DNA of 64,000 nt from Chrysemys picta bellii (lineage: Eukaryota; Chordata; Testudines; Emydidae): assembly GCF_011386835.1 (NCBI RefSeq), contig NC_088792.1, positions 65,335,787 to 65,399,786 on the forward strand. The letters are read 5' to 3'. Numbering within the stretch: the stretch's first letter is position 1; every line of letters begins with the position of its first letter. The position numbers and the translations under genes are program-made. The notes beneath the pieces were generated by a model. It saw only the letters and a list, made by a program, of their open reading frames with translations. It made no database searches and was not told the origin of the DNA. Positions 23,997-35,989 of this stretch are shown here, piece by piece.

Positions 23997-24328
23997 CAGT
24001 GTTTCCCAAACTTGGGATGCCGCTTGTGTAGGGAAAGCCCCTGGCGGGCCGGGACGGTTTGTTTACCTGCCGTGTCCGCAGGTCTGGCCGATCGCAGCTC
24101 CACTGGCCACGGTTCGCTGCTCCAGGCCAATGGGGGCTGTGGGAAGTGGCGCGGGGCGAGGGACATACTGGCCGTCGCTTCCAGCAGCTCCCATTGGCCT
24201 GGACCGGCGAATCGCGGCCAGTGGGAGCCGTGATCGGCCGAACCTGCAGACGCAGCAGGTAAACAAACTGGCCTGGCCCGCCAGGGGCTTTCCCTAAACA
24301 AGCAGCATCCCAAGTTTGAGAAACACTG
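23997..24328. mobile_element. hAT-type MITE, 332 bp, CpG-rich, with 8-bp target duplication
   Basis: Ends CAGTGTTTCCCAAACTTGGG and CCAAGTTTGAGAAACACTG are inverted repeats. The octamer TGTTAGAC flanks both (23,989-23,996 and 24,329-24,336) exactly. The interior has repeated 'cccattggcc'/'ggccaatggg' blocks, giving CCAAT-like words that should not be taken for promoter elements. A second, partial copy is at 26,495-26,646. Confidence 0.9.
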
Positions 24329-24437
24329 TGTTAGACAGATAGATTGGGGCATCACATTTAAGAGTCTTACAGTCCCTTTCCTGCAAGTACAACACAATTT
24401 AGAAATCAGCCATGCTGGACTGTCCTGGGCTCTCTGT

Positions 24438-24539
24438 ATTATGAATCCATACAGTAGCTGAGGATGTATTTAGTCCATAGCTGCCTGGATTATGAGTCCA
24501 CATGGTAGCAGAAGATGTATTTAGTCCCAGGCTGCCAGT
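24438..24539 (+). repeat. Tandem duplication, two 51-bp units
   Basis: Units 24,438-24,488 and 24,489-24,539 match at about 40 of 51 positions, both containing GATGTATTTAGTCC. An old local duplication. It may lie inside the decayed Myb/SANT gene. Confidence 0.75.
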
Positions 24540-25139
24540 CAAGTTTGTGTTGGAATTCAGGGTGCTTGTAAGGAGGTTGTAATGCATCTCCATCCTATAT
24601 CAGCATCTTATTGATTTTGCCACAAATTTTCACTCATTCCTCACTGGTGATTCATGCAAACGTCTCGTGGAGTAGGAACTCGAGATGGTTGGTTCAATTC
24701 TGGGGCAAAGCATACATATTAGGACCGCTCACAAGCCCCCTCCATTTGTAGATGTGATGGTCAGTCACTAACTGCCTAAAAATCTCCTTAGCATAGACAG
24801 ATGGTTCTCCTCTTCTGGCTTGGTACAGAAGTTTATTCTTCCACTCAGGCACCTCAAGAACCATAACGTCCTCCCAAGCTTCCCCTACTGGAGAGGAAAC
24901 CCTCCACCCACCCCCCAGGAAAAATTGTGAGGATTTAATTTGCTATGTGAATCTTATCATGAGGTGCATTGGCATGAAGGATAACTTGCAGGACCTTTGG
25001 AGCTGGGCAGTGATTTTCATGTGAATAAAATAAAACTGAATGATAGAAAGACACATCTTTTGACCCTGAAGTGACACAACCCCTGGAAAACAATAGAAAT
25101 ATTTGTTTGTTTTTCTCATGGTCAATTAGCCTACTCTTT

Positions 25140-25450
25140 CATTTTCCTTCGCAGGCCCTTCCACCTCTGCTGGGCAGAGACAAGAGCCCAGGGAAATGGA
25201 CTTTCAACTAATGCACAAAAAGGAAAAGAGTGAGGGATGAAATGACAGCAGACATGTTGGCCAAAGTCAATCAGCAGATTGCGTATCAGAGGGAGAAGAA
25301 GACAGAAAGTTTGGAAAGAGAGAAAGGTTGCCCAACATGAGGAAAGATTGGTGGCACAGTTCCTGAATCATGACCGCAGGTTGAGGGAGGAAGAGAAGAC
25401 AGCACGCAGCACAAAGAGCTTTTCAAGAGGTTACGTGCTCCAGCACCTGC
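25140..25450 (+). pseudogene. Second Myb/SANT-type gene fragment (charged C-terminal region)
   Basis: Plus-strand translation around 25,218-25,340 gives KRKRVRDEMTADMLAKVNQQ, then a Glu/Arg/Lys-rich helix (REKKTESLEREK) before a stop. The following bases in shifted frames continue the charged pattern. MSANTD-type and Harbinger Myb-like proteins commonly carry such a coiled-coil tail after a (K/R)R-R-DEM motif. It has the same orientation as 22,581-22,931. The two pieces probably belong to one unit split by the elements at 23,023, 23,540 and 23,997. Confidence 0.5.
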
Positions 25451-26067
25451 TCTATCTCCACATGCTTAGTCCCCACCACACTACCATGTCTTGTAGCATA
25501 TGCAGCCTTTGGACAGTTGTGGGGGGTAAACCGGTCCTTGTCTCAAGCAATGGCCACTGCATGTAACAGTCAAATGTACCCTGTAACATTCCTCCACTCC
25601 TGTACAGCATGGTCCACATGTGTGAAACACACCAGAAGGGCCAAGGAGAACAAGAGGACAGAGGACACACAGAAACAATGAAACTGTAATGGTAAAAGCA
25701 CACAGAGTTCTAGACAGGAGGTCTCTAGCCTCACAAGATGTTACATAACTTTACCATTAAGTATTTCTAATTTATTATTATTTGTAAACGTCTGGCCAAG
25801 TTGGCAGTTGTAGAAGGGTTGGGACTTGAATCATACTCTAATAAAAGCTGTAGTAAAATTTGTAAGCCAAACACATGAAGTCAGATGAGGCTATGAGTTA
25901 ATACATGCCATTGCTTTATCAGCTTCGTCCTTCTGACTAATGCACCAGGAAGATGCTGGGATGATGTAGTTCAATGTTGGCAAGACATTTTCAAATAAAC
26001 TTCTTGAGGCACATTTTTAAAGCTGAGTAACTTCATCTGTGATGACTGAGTTTCCTTCAGTCTCTTT
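25451..26067. other. Non-coding, probable tail of the decayed unit
   Basis: No frame or repeat boundary can be supported. Confidence 0.35.
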
Positions 26068-26319
26068 GGGTACATCTATACTTACCTCTGGGACCGGCGG
26101 TAAGCAATCGATCTTCTGGGATCGATCCCGGAAGTGCTCGCTGTCGACGCCGGTACTCCTGCTCTGCGAGAGGAGTATGCAGAGTCGACGGGGGAGCCTG
26201 CCTGCCATGTGTGGACCTGCGGTAAGTTCGAACTAAGATACTTCGACTTCAGCTACGTGAATAACGTAGCTGAAGTTGCGTATTTTAGTTCGAAGTGCGG
26301 GGTTAGTGTGGACCAGCCC
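26068..26319 (-). mobile_element. Inverted-repeat DNA element, 'GGTCTACACT' family, copy 1
   Basis: Ends GGGTACATCTATACT and AGTGTGGACCAGCCC are imperfect inverted repeats. The interior includes nested palindromes such as the pair around 'cttcagctacgtgaataacg'. Same family as 35,689-35,980 and 45,341-45,615, in opposite orientation. Confidence 0.7.
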
Positions 26320-26494
26320 TTTTTTTCTTGAGTGGGGGAAGGACATTTCAAAATTTCAAAGTTGTTTTCATTTTACTGGGTTGAAAACTGACCTGTTTTT
26401 TTCATTTTGTTGAGGTTTTTTTGCAAAATTAAAACTTTGTAAATTGTTCTGTTTTTTCCATCTTTTCCATTTTTACCATTGGTGACCTGTGCTG
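26320..26494. repeat. AT-rich repeat fragment
   Basis: Rich in 'caaaatttcaaa', 'gttgttttcattt' words. Resembles the family at 10,187. Confidence 0.35.
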
Positions 26495-26646
26495 GTTCCC
26501 GCAGCTCCCATTGGCCAGGAATGGCGAACCACGGCCAATGGGAGCTGCGAGTGGCCGTACCTGCGGATGCTCAGGTAAACAAAGCGTCTCGCGCCCCACC
26601 AGGCGTTTACCCTGAACAAGCCGCGAACCAAGTTTGGGGATCCCTG
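26495..26646 (-). repeat. Partial copy of the CpG-rich hAT MITE
   Basis: Shares the 'cagctcccattggccagga' type block and the 'caggtaaacaaa' to 'accaagtttggggatccctg' right end with the element at 23,997-24,328. The left end is missing. Confidence 0.65.
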
Positions 26647-26699
26647 ATCTAGGTACATACCTAGGGGACCAATGAGCCAAGCTGTTGGTTTCAAGAAGC

Positions 26700-27060
26700 C
26701 TGTCTTCTCTCTCAAGCCTTGTTTTGCCAGGATGGGAGCTCAAAAGTATGCTAAACAGTTAAAAGTCCTCTTGGGGGAGAGGGGTTGTCAGTCACCCTGG
26801 GCTGTCCAGCAGGAACTTGTCAGAAGCTGTCTGGGGGAACAGGATGAGACAGAGAAATAGGCTCTGAGAGGGAGTCTGAAGGACCTGGGCCTTCCAAGAG
26901 CCAGGGGATGGTTAGCAGTAGGGGAAAGCTAGCATTCTGTGTTTAGGCTGCTGTACTGGTTTTTTGGATGTGTTTTCGCTGAACTGCTTTTGTTCTAAAT
27001 AAATACTTTGCTTTAAGAAGGCTGTTTGGTTACTAAATACCACTTTCATAGCCCCACAGG
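26700..27060 (+). repeat. Possible LTR-type repeat with polyadenylation signal
   Basis: The wording around 'ttctaaataaatactttgct' (AATAAA near 26,998) followed by 'actaaataccactttcatag' recalls the R-U5 part of reptile LTR elements. No target duplication or coding region was found, so this is weak. Confidence 0.35.
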
Positions 27061-27469
27061 GAACAAACCTGCATGGTCCGAACCTATGTCAGAGGTGATC
27101 ACAACTGATACACAGGAAATTACAACCCATCATTCCATCCCAAGGCCCTGAGGCCAGAGGGGATGCATTCAGAGAGACCACATGGGATCAGAGGTGGAGT
27201 TTGCCCAGTAAGTGTGACAGAGGCTACCACAGAGGGAAAGGTGTCTCCTCTCCCCTCCCTGATGACTGAACCTGCAAATGCCTTGAGTGGTTATTATTGA
27301 GTAGTTTGAGTTGAATTGTTCTGGTTTTGAGTTTTGTTTTGGAAATAAAGCAAGCTCAGAGGAAAGAGATGTGAAGTGACCTGTAGCTGAAACTTACATT
27401 TTTCCTTCCCCAGTGTATATATCTGCACACCAGCTTACAATGTAATAGCGTAATAAATCGAGTACACAC
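27061..27469. other. Unassigned; possible continuation of LTR-like repeat
   Basis: A second AATAAA lies at about 27,342 (GGAAATAAAGCAAG). Nothing further can be supported. Confidence 0.3.
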
Positions 27470-27570
27470 AGGACCAAATTCTGCTCAGAATTACACCAAT
27501 GTAAATCCAGAATAACTCCATTGGCCTCACTGGAGAGTTATTTGAAATGGATTTAAACTTGGGTAACAGA
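27470..27570. repeat. Chompy-like MITE fragment
   Basis: ACCAAATTCTGCTCAGAATT, then 'acaccaatgtaaatccagaa' and a 'taactccattg' core. The second arm is partly lost. Confidence 0.6.
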
Positions 27571-27829
27571 GTTTTATTTAAGACACAGTCTGAAAAGTGT
27601 TTCACCTCCAGGGTGAAAAATGTTACTAATGTCAGTTGTTATTACATTTAAAATAACCAGAACTAATTTCACCTGAAATACATTCACAATCCATGGCATT
27701 ACATGAACTTTTTTTCCTGCCTTAGGCTTCCAGTGGATGATATCAGATATTAATTTACAATGAGCAAATACATTTTGTTTTGAAAAGACTACTATGTGTC
27801 AGATAGAAAAATCAATACTTACTATGAGG

Positions 27830-28024
27830 TACCCCTCTACCTCGATATAACGGTGTCCTCGGGAGCCAAAAATCTTAACACGTCATAGGTGAAACCGCGT
27901 TATATCGAACTTGCTTTGATCCACCCGAGTGCGCAGCCCCCCCCCCCCCCCCGGAGCACTGCTTTACTGCGTTATATCCGAATTCGTTTTATATTGGGTG
28001 GCTTTTTATCGAGGTAGCGGTGTA
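27830..28024. mobile_element. Mariner/Tc1-type MITE, 195 bp
   Basis: Left end TACCCCTCTACCTCGATATA and right end TATCGAGGTAGCGGTGTA are inverted repeats beginning and ending with the TA target. The interior contains GCGTTATATC words on both sides of a long C run at 27,938-27,953. This family is abundant in turtle and crocodilian genomes. No coding capacity. Confidence 0.85.
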
Positions 28025-28167
28025 TCTGTATTTATTACACATTTGTCATTGAGATTCTACAAGACATGCCTAGCCAGATTTCTGCTGAAACCATTCAGGA
28101 CTAATTATCAACACATGAAAAATGGCTTATACTCATGACATGACATGCATACAATACAAGATGCTTG

Positions 28168-28280
28168 GGGCCAAACTGTGACCTCAGTTACATCCATGTA
28201 AATCCACAGTAGCACTAAAAACTTGCACTGAGTTATTCCAAATTTATTCTGATGCAAGTGGAATCAGAATCTGGCTCTTG
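28168..28280. repeat. Chompy-like MITE
   Basis: Ends GGGGCCAAACTGTGACCTCA and GGAATCAGAATCTGGCTC are recognisable. The centre contains 'catgtaaatccacag' and 'gagttattcc'. Diverged. Confidence 0.6.
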
Positions 28281-31200
28281 GTGTATACACTGTTGACACA
28301 CAGAGGAAAGACTCCTAGAGATTGCAACCTGGTATAAATTAAAAGGTTATGTTGACTTAAGCTGACATGTTTCAAACTAGTTTTACATCCATCTACACCT
28401 AAATTTGTCTCCCACCGACATAGTCACCCTGTTACATTAACATAATATGATTGACAGACACAGATTGCAGCAGATCACCCTTCAGATATTGTTGGCCAAG
28501 CAGAAGACAAAGTACCATGTCTTGCCTGAGGGGCATACCGGGATATGGGACAAGCACGAGGTGTAAGTAAAATAAAACTGGTTACAAAGAGCACAAGCTG
28601 AAGTGTCAAGACTGATCTTTTGCATGAGTTGATTTTAAATAAATGAACCACCAGGGGTGGTGTAGGAGGATTTCTGGCTTACTGGATTTGAAAGACAATT
28701 GTTGAGGTCTCCCCACCTCCTTTTGGCTCTCTGTGGGAGTCACAGGGAAGGGTCTAACACATGTTCCTGCCAGATAGCTAAGTTTCATGAGGATACAGCA
28801 GATAGGTTTGTAAGTTTGCTCTATGACCTTATTAGAGCCCCTAGTTATCCTCAAACCAGCTTTGGTAAGAAATACAAACTTTGTTCTTCCAGTGACCTCA
28901 GTTTGAACCCAGTCCTGGAAGGACTATCTTTGAGTTAAGGTAATACTTAGCAATAAAGCTTCCTGAGAACAGAAGACTGCCAAAGTTTAAGTGTATATTT
29001 TATTATCTGGATTATTGTCCATTGGTGTACTCAGATGCAAACACAGTCTCATTTCATTTAGGTCTCCAGTTTTGACTTTAACCAGGTTCCAAGTTTCTAA
29101 TAAAATTACCAGAAAAGAAAAACTAGGTCTTTATCCTGTATCTAGTGAGCCTCAATGGCTCTTTTCTAAAGAAACACAGTCATGAAGTCACATGATGTTT
29201 GTGTAACAGCATTAACGTTCCACTGAATGTTACCTTCTTCTGTTTCACCTCTTTCAATAGTACAAACCACATACAAAATCATGTGCATTATGATTTATCA
29301 GAGGTGATAGCTGAACAATGATTGTGCAAACAATCAGCAACAGTAGGAACTAGAAGAAAAATGTCCAGGATATATTTGTAGAAAAGAAAACATTTCCACA
29401 AATGATTTTCTGTAATACATCTTAAACTACTTCTTGAGAGTATGCGGGGGAATAGTACAGTAAGTAAATGCCATTTCATCAAAGGAAACAGGGAAATTCA
29501 TGTGCAAGATATGTATCCAAAGGATGAATGCCTGAATCTCAAAAGTTACACACCTACGAAATGATCAAAACTCTGCTTATCCTTTTCCTACAGGGGGTTA
29601 GGCTCACATGAATTGGCTGCAACTTTCCTGCCATGAGCAAACATCTCTAAATAACATTGACTAAAAACCACTGCATTCTCTCACTCAAGATGACAAATGG
29701 TCTAGTTTTTTCCCAAGGTATTAGTCAAACTCTCTTTTAAAATATTCATTGTTAGGTTAAAAACAAATCTTTAAACCTGGGCCGAAACACTAAAAGGAAA
29801 TAAATAATAGAGCCCGTGTTTTCTCTCATTTCATCCTACACAAACTGCTAAGAGAAATAAGATACAATAACCTGTTTCTTAATGAGGAAACGAAAAGCAA
29901 CTTGTGTGCTTAGCAGAATCAAATGTACATAAAGGCCCAGGGCTAGTTCTGCCTTTAGACTCATTCTGCACTGAGGTGATGCAGAGCTCCACTGCCCCAT
30001 GGGAAAACTAGAGGCATTCTAGCTCAGAAAGACAGAACAGCTCCCAGAGCACCCATGTACCCAGAAAGAGCCCCCATAAAGGAGTCCAGCACAGACAGAT
30101 TGTCCCCCTACTTGCCAACCAGTGAGGCTGAGTCATGGTTCCACCTACTTGCCATTCCGTCCCACGCCTTCAAGGTATGATGCACCCCCCAGAGTAACAT
30201 GGGACTAGTTCATGGACTTTGGTATATAAAATGCATGGACTCCAGGTCTGTCCAGTCCTGACACAGGTAAAACAAAAGAGTGGAAGGTGCTCCCTATTCC
30301 CTCCATCACTCCCCTGCACATGGGAACAGGGGCTAGCACAACAGAGTGGCTAGGAAGTTTGGATCACTCATAAAAAGAACCTTGATTTCTACAAATGTAT
30401 TTGTTAGGCTTAAGTATTCACCAAGTGGTTTACCCACACAAATTTTAGCTAATGAGTTGTTTGAATTGACTATTTATTCTTTGTTATTCCTGGCATGTGA
30501 TCGGTCACCTGTATCACTTTGTTTTCTTTCTGCATCCAGATTAGAAATGCAAACATCCTCGCAGCTGCATCAGCAGTTGTCTGAATATGTGTGAGCAACA
30601 AATGATGTGACCTGAGAAATAAAAGCAGAGAGAACTTGCTATATTTATTCACAAAAGTATTAGTAAATCACTATCCAAGCAGCTCTACTTACCATTCTGT
30701 TTTTTGTCACACACAGTTGGTTTCAATTTTTAATAATTAGATTGTTCTACAATGAAAATCAAAATTATGGTCTTAATGTGTATTGTTATTAGTTCTGCTT
30801 TATTAAAAAGCCAGTAATTTGAACTTAATTACTTGCTTTCACAGTTTAAAATAAGACTATACCAACATTTCATTCCTGTTGAGTGTGCTGGTATGTTAAT
30901 TATTTCTAGAAATTGTGATTCACATCCACTATTATGTCTAGACTAATAAGGATGGAATTTACCCTTTCTCCCACAAAACCAGGGTAAGTGGATTATGTGT
31001 AGGGAATTGAGATGGGGCTGGGGGAACAAATACATTTCCCCAACCTGCAGTATATCCCCTCCATGCCCTTTATGCAGAGGTTTGAGGTCAATGAATCTAC
31101 AAGAGTATGGAAATGCATTGTTCATTATTTACCATTCCCCAGTCTTTATTCCCCTGTTAAAGGTTTCAGTCAACCATCCAGAGAGAGAAGACATATATGT

Positions 31201-31835
31201 GACCAATCACAGTCCACAAACAACAAATTGTAACGACTTCATGGGAAGACCCCATAGACTGAAAATTATTGATCCAAATTCTCTGGTGAATACTTATAAA
31301 CACATCCGCAGCTAATGTGACTAGTTCGTGGTGGATTCTCTCAAGCTGTATGATTTTACTAATATATGCATGGCTGAATATTTTCTCAATAAAAATATAT
31401 ATTAAAAATGTCAGCTGTATAGAAGTTATACAAATCCACCACTTTTCTGTTCACAACCTCTCTAAATCTCTTTTCAGAAGAGCCCAGACCTCAGCTGCAT
31501 TCCTCGAGGATTTACAGGGCACAGGAGAAGCAGAAATCAGCTCAAAATGAATATGTGTATTCAGAAATATATTGAGGCTTTTCCAGCTTTTCAGCTACCT
31601 CACTCAAATTAATCTTCTTGAAGGCACTAGAAGTATTTGCAATACCACTTTAACTATTTCTTCACTTCATCACTTTTTCAGCACATCCATTATATTCTCT
31701 TGATGGGAATAACTGCAATGTAACCAGAGATGAAAGGGATATTGAGTCAGAGTACTGGAGGGAACCCACAAAATCAGGAAGAAAATGCAGTTTGTTTAAG
31801 AAGATCTATCACCTCTGTAAATATTATGAACCATG
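28281..31835. other. Non-coding stretch of 3.5 kb
   Basis: No convincing gene, RNA gene or repeat with boundaries. The open frames here are all short. 29,935-30,340 is somewhat GC-richer and may be an old unnamed repeat. Confidence 0.4.
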
Positions 31836-31943
31836 GACCGGATTCTGATCTCAGTTACTCTGGTGTTATTCTGGAATAACTGCATTGACTTCAGTGGAGT
31901 TATTTCAGCTGACTTCAGTGATCTATGCCAATCTCTATGGGCC
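31836..31943. repeat. Chompy-like MITE
   Basis: Left end GACCGGATTCTGATCTCAGT and a 'cattgacttcagtggagtta' core are typical. The right end is degraded to 'ctatgggcc'. It abuts the LINE that follows. Confidence 0.7.
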
Positions 31944-34900
31944 AAACTAGGATGATCCCAAATTTTTTCAAAAAATTGTTATGAGTATAAATGACATGGG
32001 CCATTACCATGGAATGACATAACCATTGCCATAGCTGGAGTCTTTAACAAAACTCTAGACCAGTCCTTGATAAATCTTCTCCATCTCCTCATTAGAACAC
32101 TAATGTTCATCAGATACTTCATACATACATGGCTGATTTAGGCTTACAAGATGTGTGGAGACTGGGAAATCCTATCGCCAGAGACTATAGGTTTATTCTG
32201 CAGCTCATTTAACATATTCAACCATGGACTATTTCTTAGTTTCACAAAACTTGATAAATTCTGTCACTGATTGTGACATTGGTGCTATTGCTATATCTGA
32301 TCATATTCCTATACATCAAAGGCTGTATCATCTCTTATGCCACCTTTAAAAAGAAATGGGGAGAACATGGAATTGATACCCTTGCAAAGGAAATTAAGAC
32401 CTTGGATGTAGACTAGGCTTCGGGCCCCTTCCCACACAAAGTCAGAACCTTCATGAATCTAAGGTATGAAATCAACAAACTTCTATTCCAAACAGCTGCC
32501 TTTGCTTTATTCAGTTTGAAATAAAACTATTGGGAATCTGGCGAGAGAGCTGGCAAGATGTTGCCATATAGCCTTGAGCAAAAAGCTAACAGAAATAAGA
32601 TTCCTGCTATTCACATAATAGCAGCAATAAATTATATACAACACAGTCCGATATTAATAAACAATTTCAACAGTTTTATTCAAAACGTATTTAGCTGAAG
32701 AGGGAATCAATAAAGACGCCCTAGGTAACTTTTTAGTGTATTGTCTCTACCACACATCTCTGACTCTCAGAAGGAACTTCTGGCTGCCCCTCTAGAAATC
32801 GTGGAACTGGCTCAGTCTATAAAAGAAATGAAGTTCGGAAAAACTCCTAGCACAGACAGGTTCCTTATTGAATTTTATCAAAAGTTCTCTGAAACTTTAA
32901 CACCTAGATTATTGAATATATTCAGCAAGGCCAAGAATGAACAAACTCTCCAGCCTACGCTAACAAAAGCTGTAATTTCTGTTATTCATAAATTTGGGAA
33001 ATACCTTGGACTCTGTAGTAATTACGACCAATTTCCTTAATCATTTGTGATAAGATTGTAGCTACAGCTCTTGCTATGCGATTGAACAAAGTTCTCTCAC
33101 ACATTATACACATAAATCAGGTAGGCTTCCTTTATAATAGACATGGCTCAAATAATTGGCATCAATTGATTGAAATTATTGCCACTTTGAGAGATTTGTC
33201 ATTTCTTTAGATGCCGAAAAGGCCTTTGAACATATAGCCTGGGACCATCTTTTTCACGTGTTAGCAAAAATCAGATTTGGTAACCAATGTGTTGCTTGCA
33301 TTAAGCTTTTATACTCTAACCCAGGTTTCAGAGCAATTACCAATGGTATAATTTCCACCCCATTTCCATTACAGAGAAGTGCGAGGCAGAGCTGCCCCCT
33401 TTCTCCTCTTCTGTTTGATTTAGCTCTAGAACCTTTAGCCATTGCCATCCGAGCAAATCAACAGATTCATGTTATCACCAAACAGAGCCCAACATTCTGC
33501 TGTATGCAGATGATGCTTTTGGTATTTGTATCTAAGCCTGAGGTTACCATTCCTAACCTTCTAGCCACTAATAAATGTGGACATCTCTCAGGATATAAAA
33601 TTAGTTGAAGTAAATCAGAAATCTTAGGCATTAACAAATATGCCCACAAAGGCCTTTTCTCAAATTGGGATTTTCAGTGGCAACCCTCTTACATAAAATA
33701 TTCAGGAATACTAATTCCTAAGAACATTCAGGACATACCTAAGACAAACATAGAACCAATTACTGCCAAGTGGCTATCGATTTGGAGAGATGGAATTTGT
33801 TAAGCCTCAGTCAGTGGGGTAAAATTAATACATGGGAAATGAATGTCCTTCCCAGAATTTTGGATGTCCTCAGGGGATCTCCCTATTTCTATTCCTCAAA
33901 CTTATTTTAAGAAATTCAATAATACTTTCAGAGTGTTCCTTGGGGGGACATGTAAGAAACCTAGACAGGCTTGGGAAAAATGGTAGCTCTGCTTGTCTCT
34001 GGGGGGGCAGGGTTCATTTCCACAACTTGGAAAATTATCATTTCTCCTTTTTGCTAATCCAGGCATTTAGTGGCTGCATGGACCCCACCTTAGGTTCAGA
34101 TTAAACAAGAATTGGTGTACCATCTCCCCGCTTTCAGGCACTGTAGGATCGAATTATTATAGTTTTGATGGCTCCAGAGGTCCCACAATAATAGCTGTGA
34201 GGCAAGCTTGGTCAAACTTGGCTAAAAAGTTCTGCTTCCATCCATTCTTCCATGTAGAGGTAGTTGTATGGAGCAATCCTATCCTTAAAACCAGTGGCAA
34301 AACCTTGATGTGGAGGGATTGGATGGAAAGAGGAATTTTGTGTGCTGCATGTGTTGCAGCTAATTGACAATGATAAATTTAAACCACTTGTTGATCTTCA
34401 GCAACAATTTGGCTTGCCCTGCTCCAGAGCATGGAAGTATCTTCGATTCAAACATTTACTATGAATGTATTTGCACTGGAAGCTCCGGAGCCTACAGAAC
34501 TTCCATTATTTTGGAGGAAACTTCATGGATTTACTCGTCCAGTGGTATCCTTTTATGATTTTCTGGCCCCAAAAAACTCAACTGATAATTTGAGAGTTGT
34601 TTGGAATAGAGATTTGGATACACAAATCTCTCCTACCTAATGGAATACAATTACATCTAATGTTAAAAAAGCAACTATAGACCTAAGACTCTCGCTTATT
34701 CACTGAAATACATGTTTTAAAATATACTGGTCCCCACATAAGCGAATGATAATGGGTCTCATAAATGCTTAATACTGTTAGAAATGTAACTCCCTTGATG
34801 TTACATCAGCTCATACGTTTTGGGAGTGCCCCGTATCAAGAATTTCTTGTATAAAGCAGGTCAAAGGGCCTGTTTGATATTGGATGCTAAATTGGAGCCC

Positions 34901-35215
34901 TACTCCTTAAAATTTAATTCTTGGATATATTCCTGATACCTGGAGGTTACCTGGTAACAAAGCGGCCTGGTTCCAATGTGCAGCTTTGGTTGCTAAAAAA
35001 TTAATGTGCAAAAAGGGAAAAGTCAATCCCGACCAATCATTGATGTCTGGCTCAGTGATATGGCTGACCTCACAGCTAACGAACGACTGGCACGTCAGAG
35101 AAAAAAATCACACTAACGTGAGCTGGTATCATAGACATTTTCCAATGCCATGAAAGCATGGATCGCCTGTTAGCCATTGAGTAAACATAGTTAATACTAT
35201 GCCTATGTAGGTAAA
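31944..35215 (+). pseudogene. L1/Tx1-type LINE (non-mammalian), decayed ORF2
   Basis: Pieces of endonuclease, RT and C-terminal domain appear in order on the plus strand. Endonuclease: IAIAGVFN (32,025-32,048, the usual GDFN Asp changed to Val), DYFLVSQ, and ISDHIPI with the catalytic SDH at 32,296-32,304. RT: MKFGKTPSTDRFLIEFYQKF in the 99-codon frame from 32,741; DAEKAFE at 33,210-33,230; RSARQSCPLSPLLFDLALEP in the frame 33,258-33,608; and YADD at 33,503-33,514 in a different frame, so an indel lies between. C-terminal CCHC knuckle (C-x2-C-x8-H-x4-C) at 34,776-34,829, crossed by one stop. This wording fits the fish/amphibian L1 or Tx1 groups rather than mammalian L1. The 3' end is an A-rich run near 35,210. 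Inactive. Confidence 0.85.
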
Positions 35216-35688
35216 AAAAAAAAAGTTTCAGACATCTTAAGTTTTTAGAGAAGAATTTAGAAATGAGAAATGCTTTTTAAACCATCACAGACTGAGCTTA
35301 TCTCTTTTACTCTGCAAGCTGCTGCATTCTTCAGTCCAATGCATAGTAGGAATTATATTTACATACAAATCTAATACTCAAATAGTTTCTTTGAATGCCG
35401 CTGCAAAGTAATGGCTCCAACAGTGTGGTTTCATTTTCTGCAACCATAAGCAGGGAGTTTTGTTGGCTGACAGCACCTGTGGGTAAAGTGTAGATTTTAT
35501 TACCCAATATGAGCTGATGACCCATGAGCAGTTAGCTTTTGCCTCTTGTAAAATCAGCCATTGTAAAGGTACCACCAAATGAGGAAAAGTATTTAGAGAT
35601 CAGCTTCCAGACAAGAACAGCTGAGCACAGTTCTTACTGGCTTGGCCATTGCTAGGCTCCTCCTGAGCTCCCAGAGTAACTACACTTA
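35216..35688. other. Unassigned; last part may belong to an LTR-type repeat
   Basis: 35,560-35,688 on the minus strand reads like the continuation of the LTR-type sequence at 35,990-37,049, separated by the inserted element at 35,689. Confidence 0.35.
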
Positions 35689-35980
35689 GGCCTGGTCTAC
35701 ATTGGGGGGGGATCGATCTAAGATACGCAACTTCAGCTACGAGAATAGCGTAACTGAAGTTGACGTATCTTAGGTCGACTTACTTTGCATCCTCCCAACG
35801 CGGGGTCGACTGCCACCGCTCCCCCGTCGACTCCGCTTCTGCCTCTCACCGCAGTGGAGTACAGAAGTCAATGGCAGAGTGATCAGGGATCGATTTATCA
35901 CGTCTACACTAGACGCGATAAATTGATCCCCGATAGATCGATCACTACCCACCGATCCGGCGGGTAGTGTAGACGTACCC
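35689..35980 (+). mobile_element. Inverted-repeat DNA element, 'GGTCTACACT' family, copy 2
   Basis: Ends GGCCTGGTCTACATT and AGTGTAGACGTACCC. Two internal palindromes: around 35,710-35,780 (GATCTAAGATACG against CGTATCTTAGGTC) and around 35,885-35,930 (GATCGATTTATCACGTCT against AGACGCGATAAATTGATC). Good agreement with the copy at 45,341. It appears to interrupt an older LTR-type repeat. Confidence 0.75.
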
Positions 35981-35989
35981 TGAGTGTCT

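Noticed and set aside
24100..24260. Cluster of CCAAT-like words and CpGs resembling a promoter
   Set aside because: They are repeated internal blocks of the hAT MITE at 23,997-24,328 and recur at 26,495.
23462..24397. 311-codon open frame on the minus strand, the longest in the window
   Set aside because: It crosses a GC-rich inverted-repeat element and a hAT MITE with a clear target duplication. High GC content makes stops rare there, and the product is low in recognisable structure.
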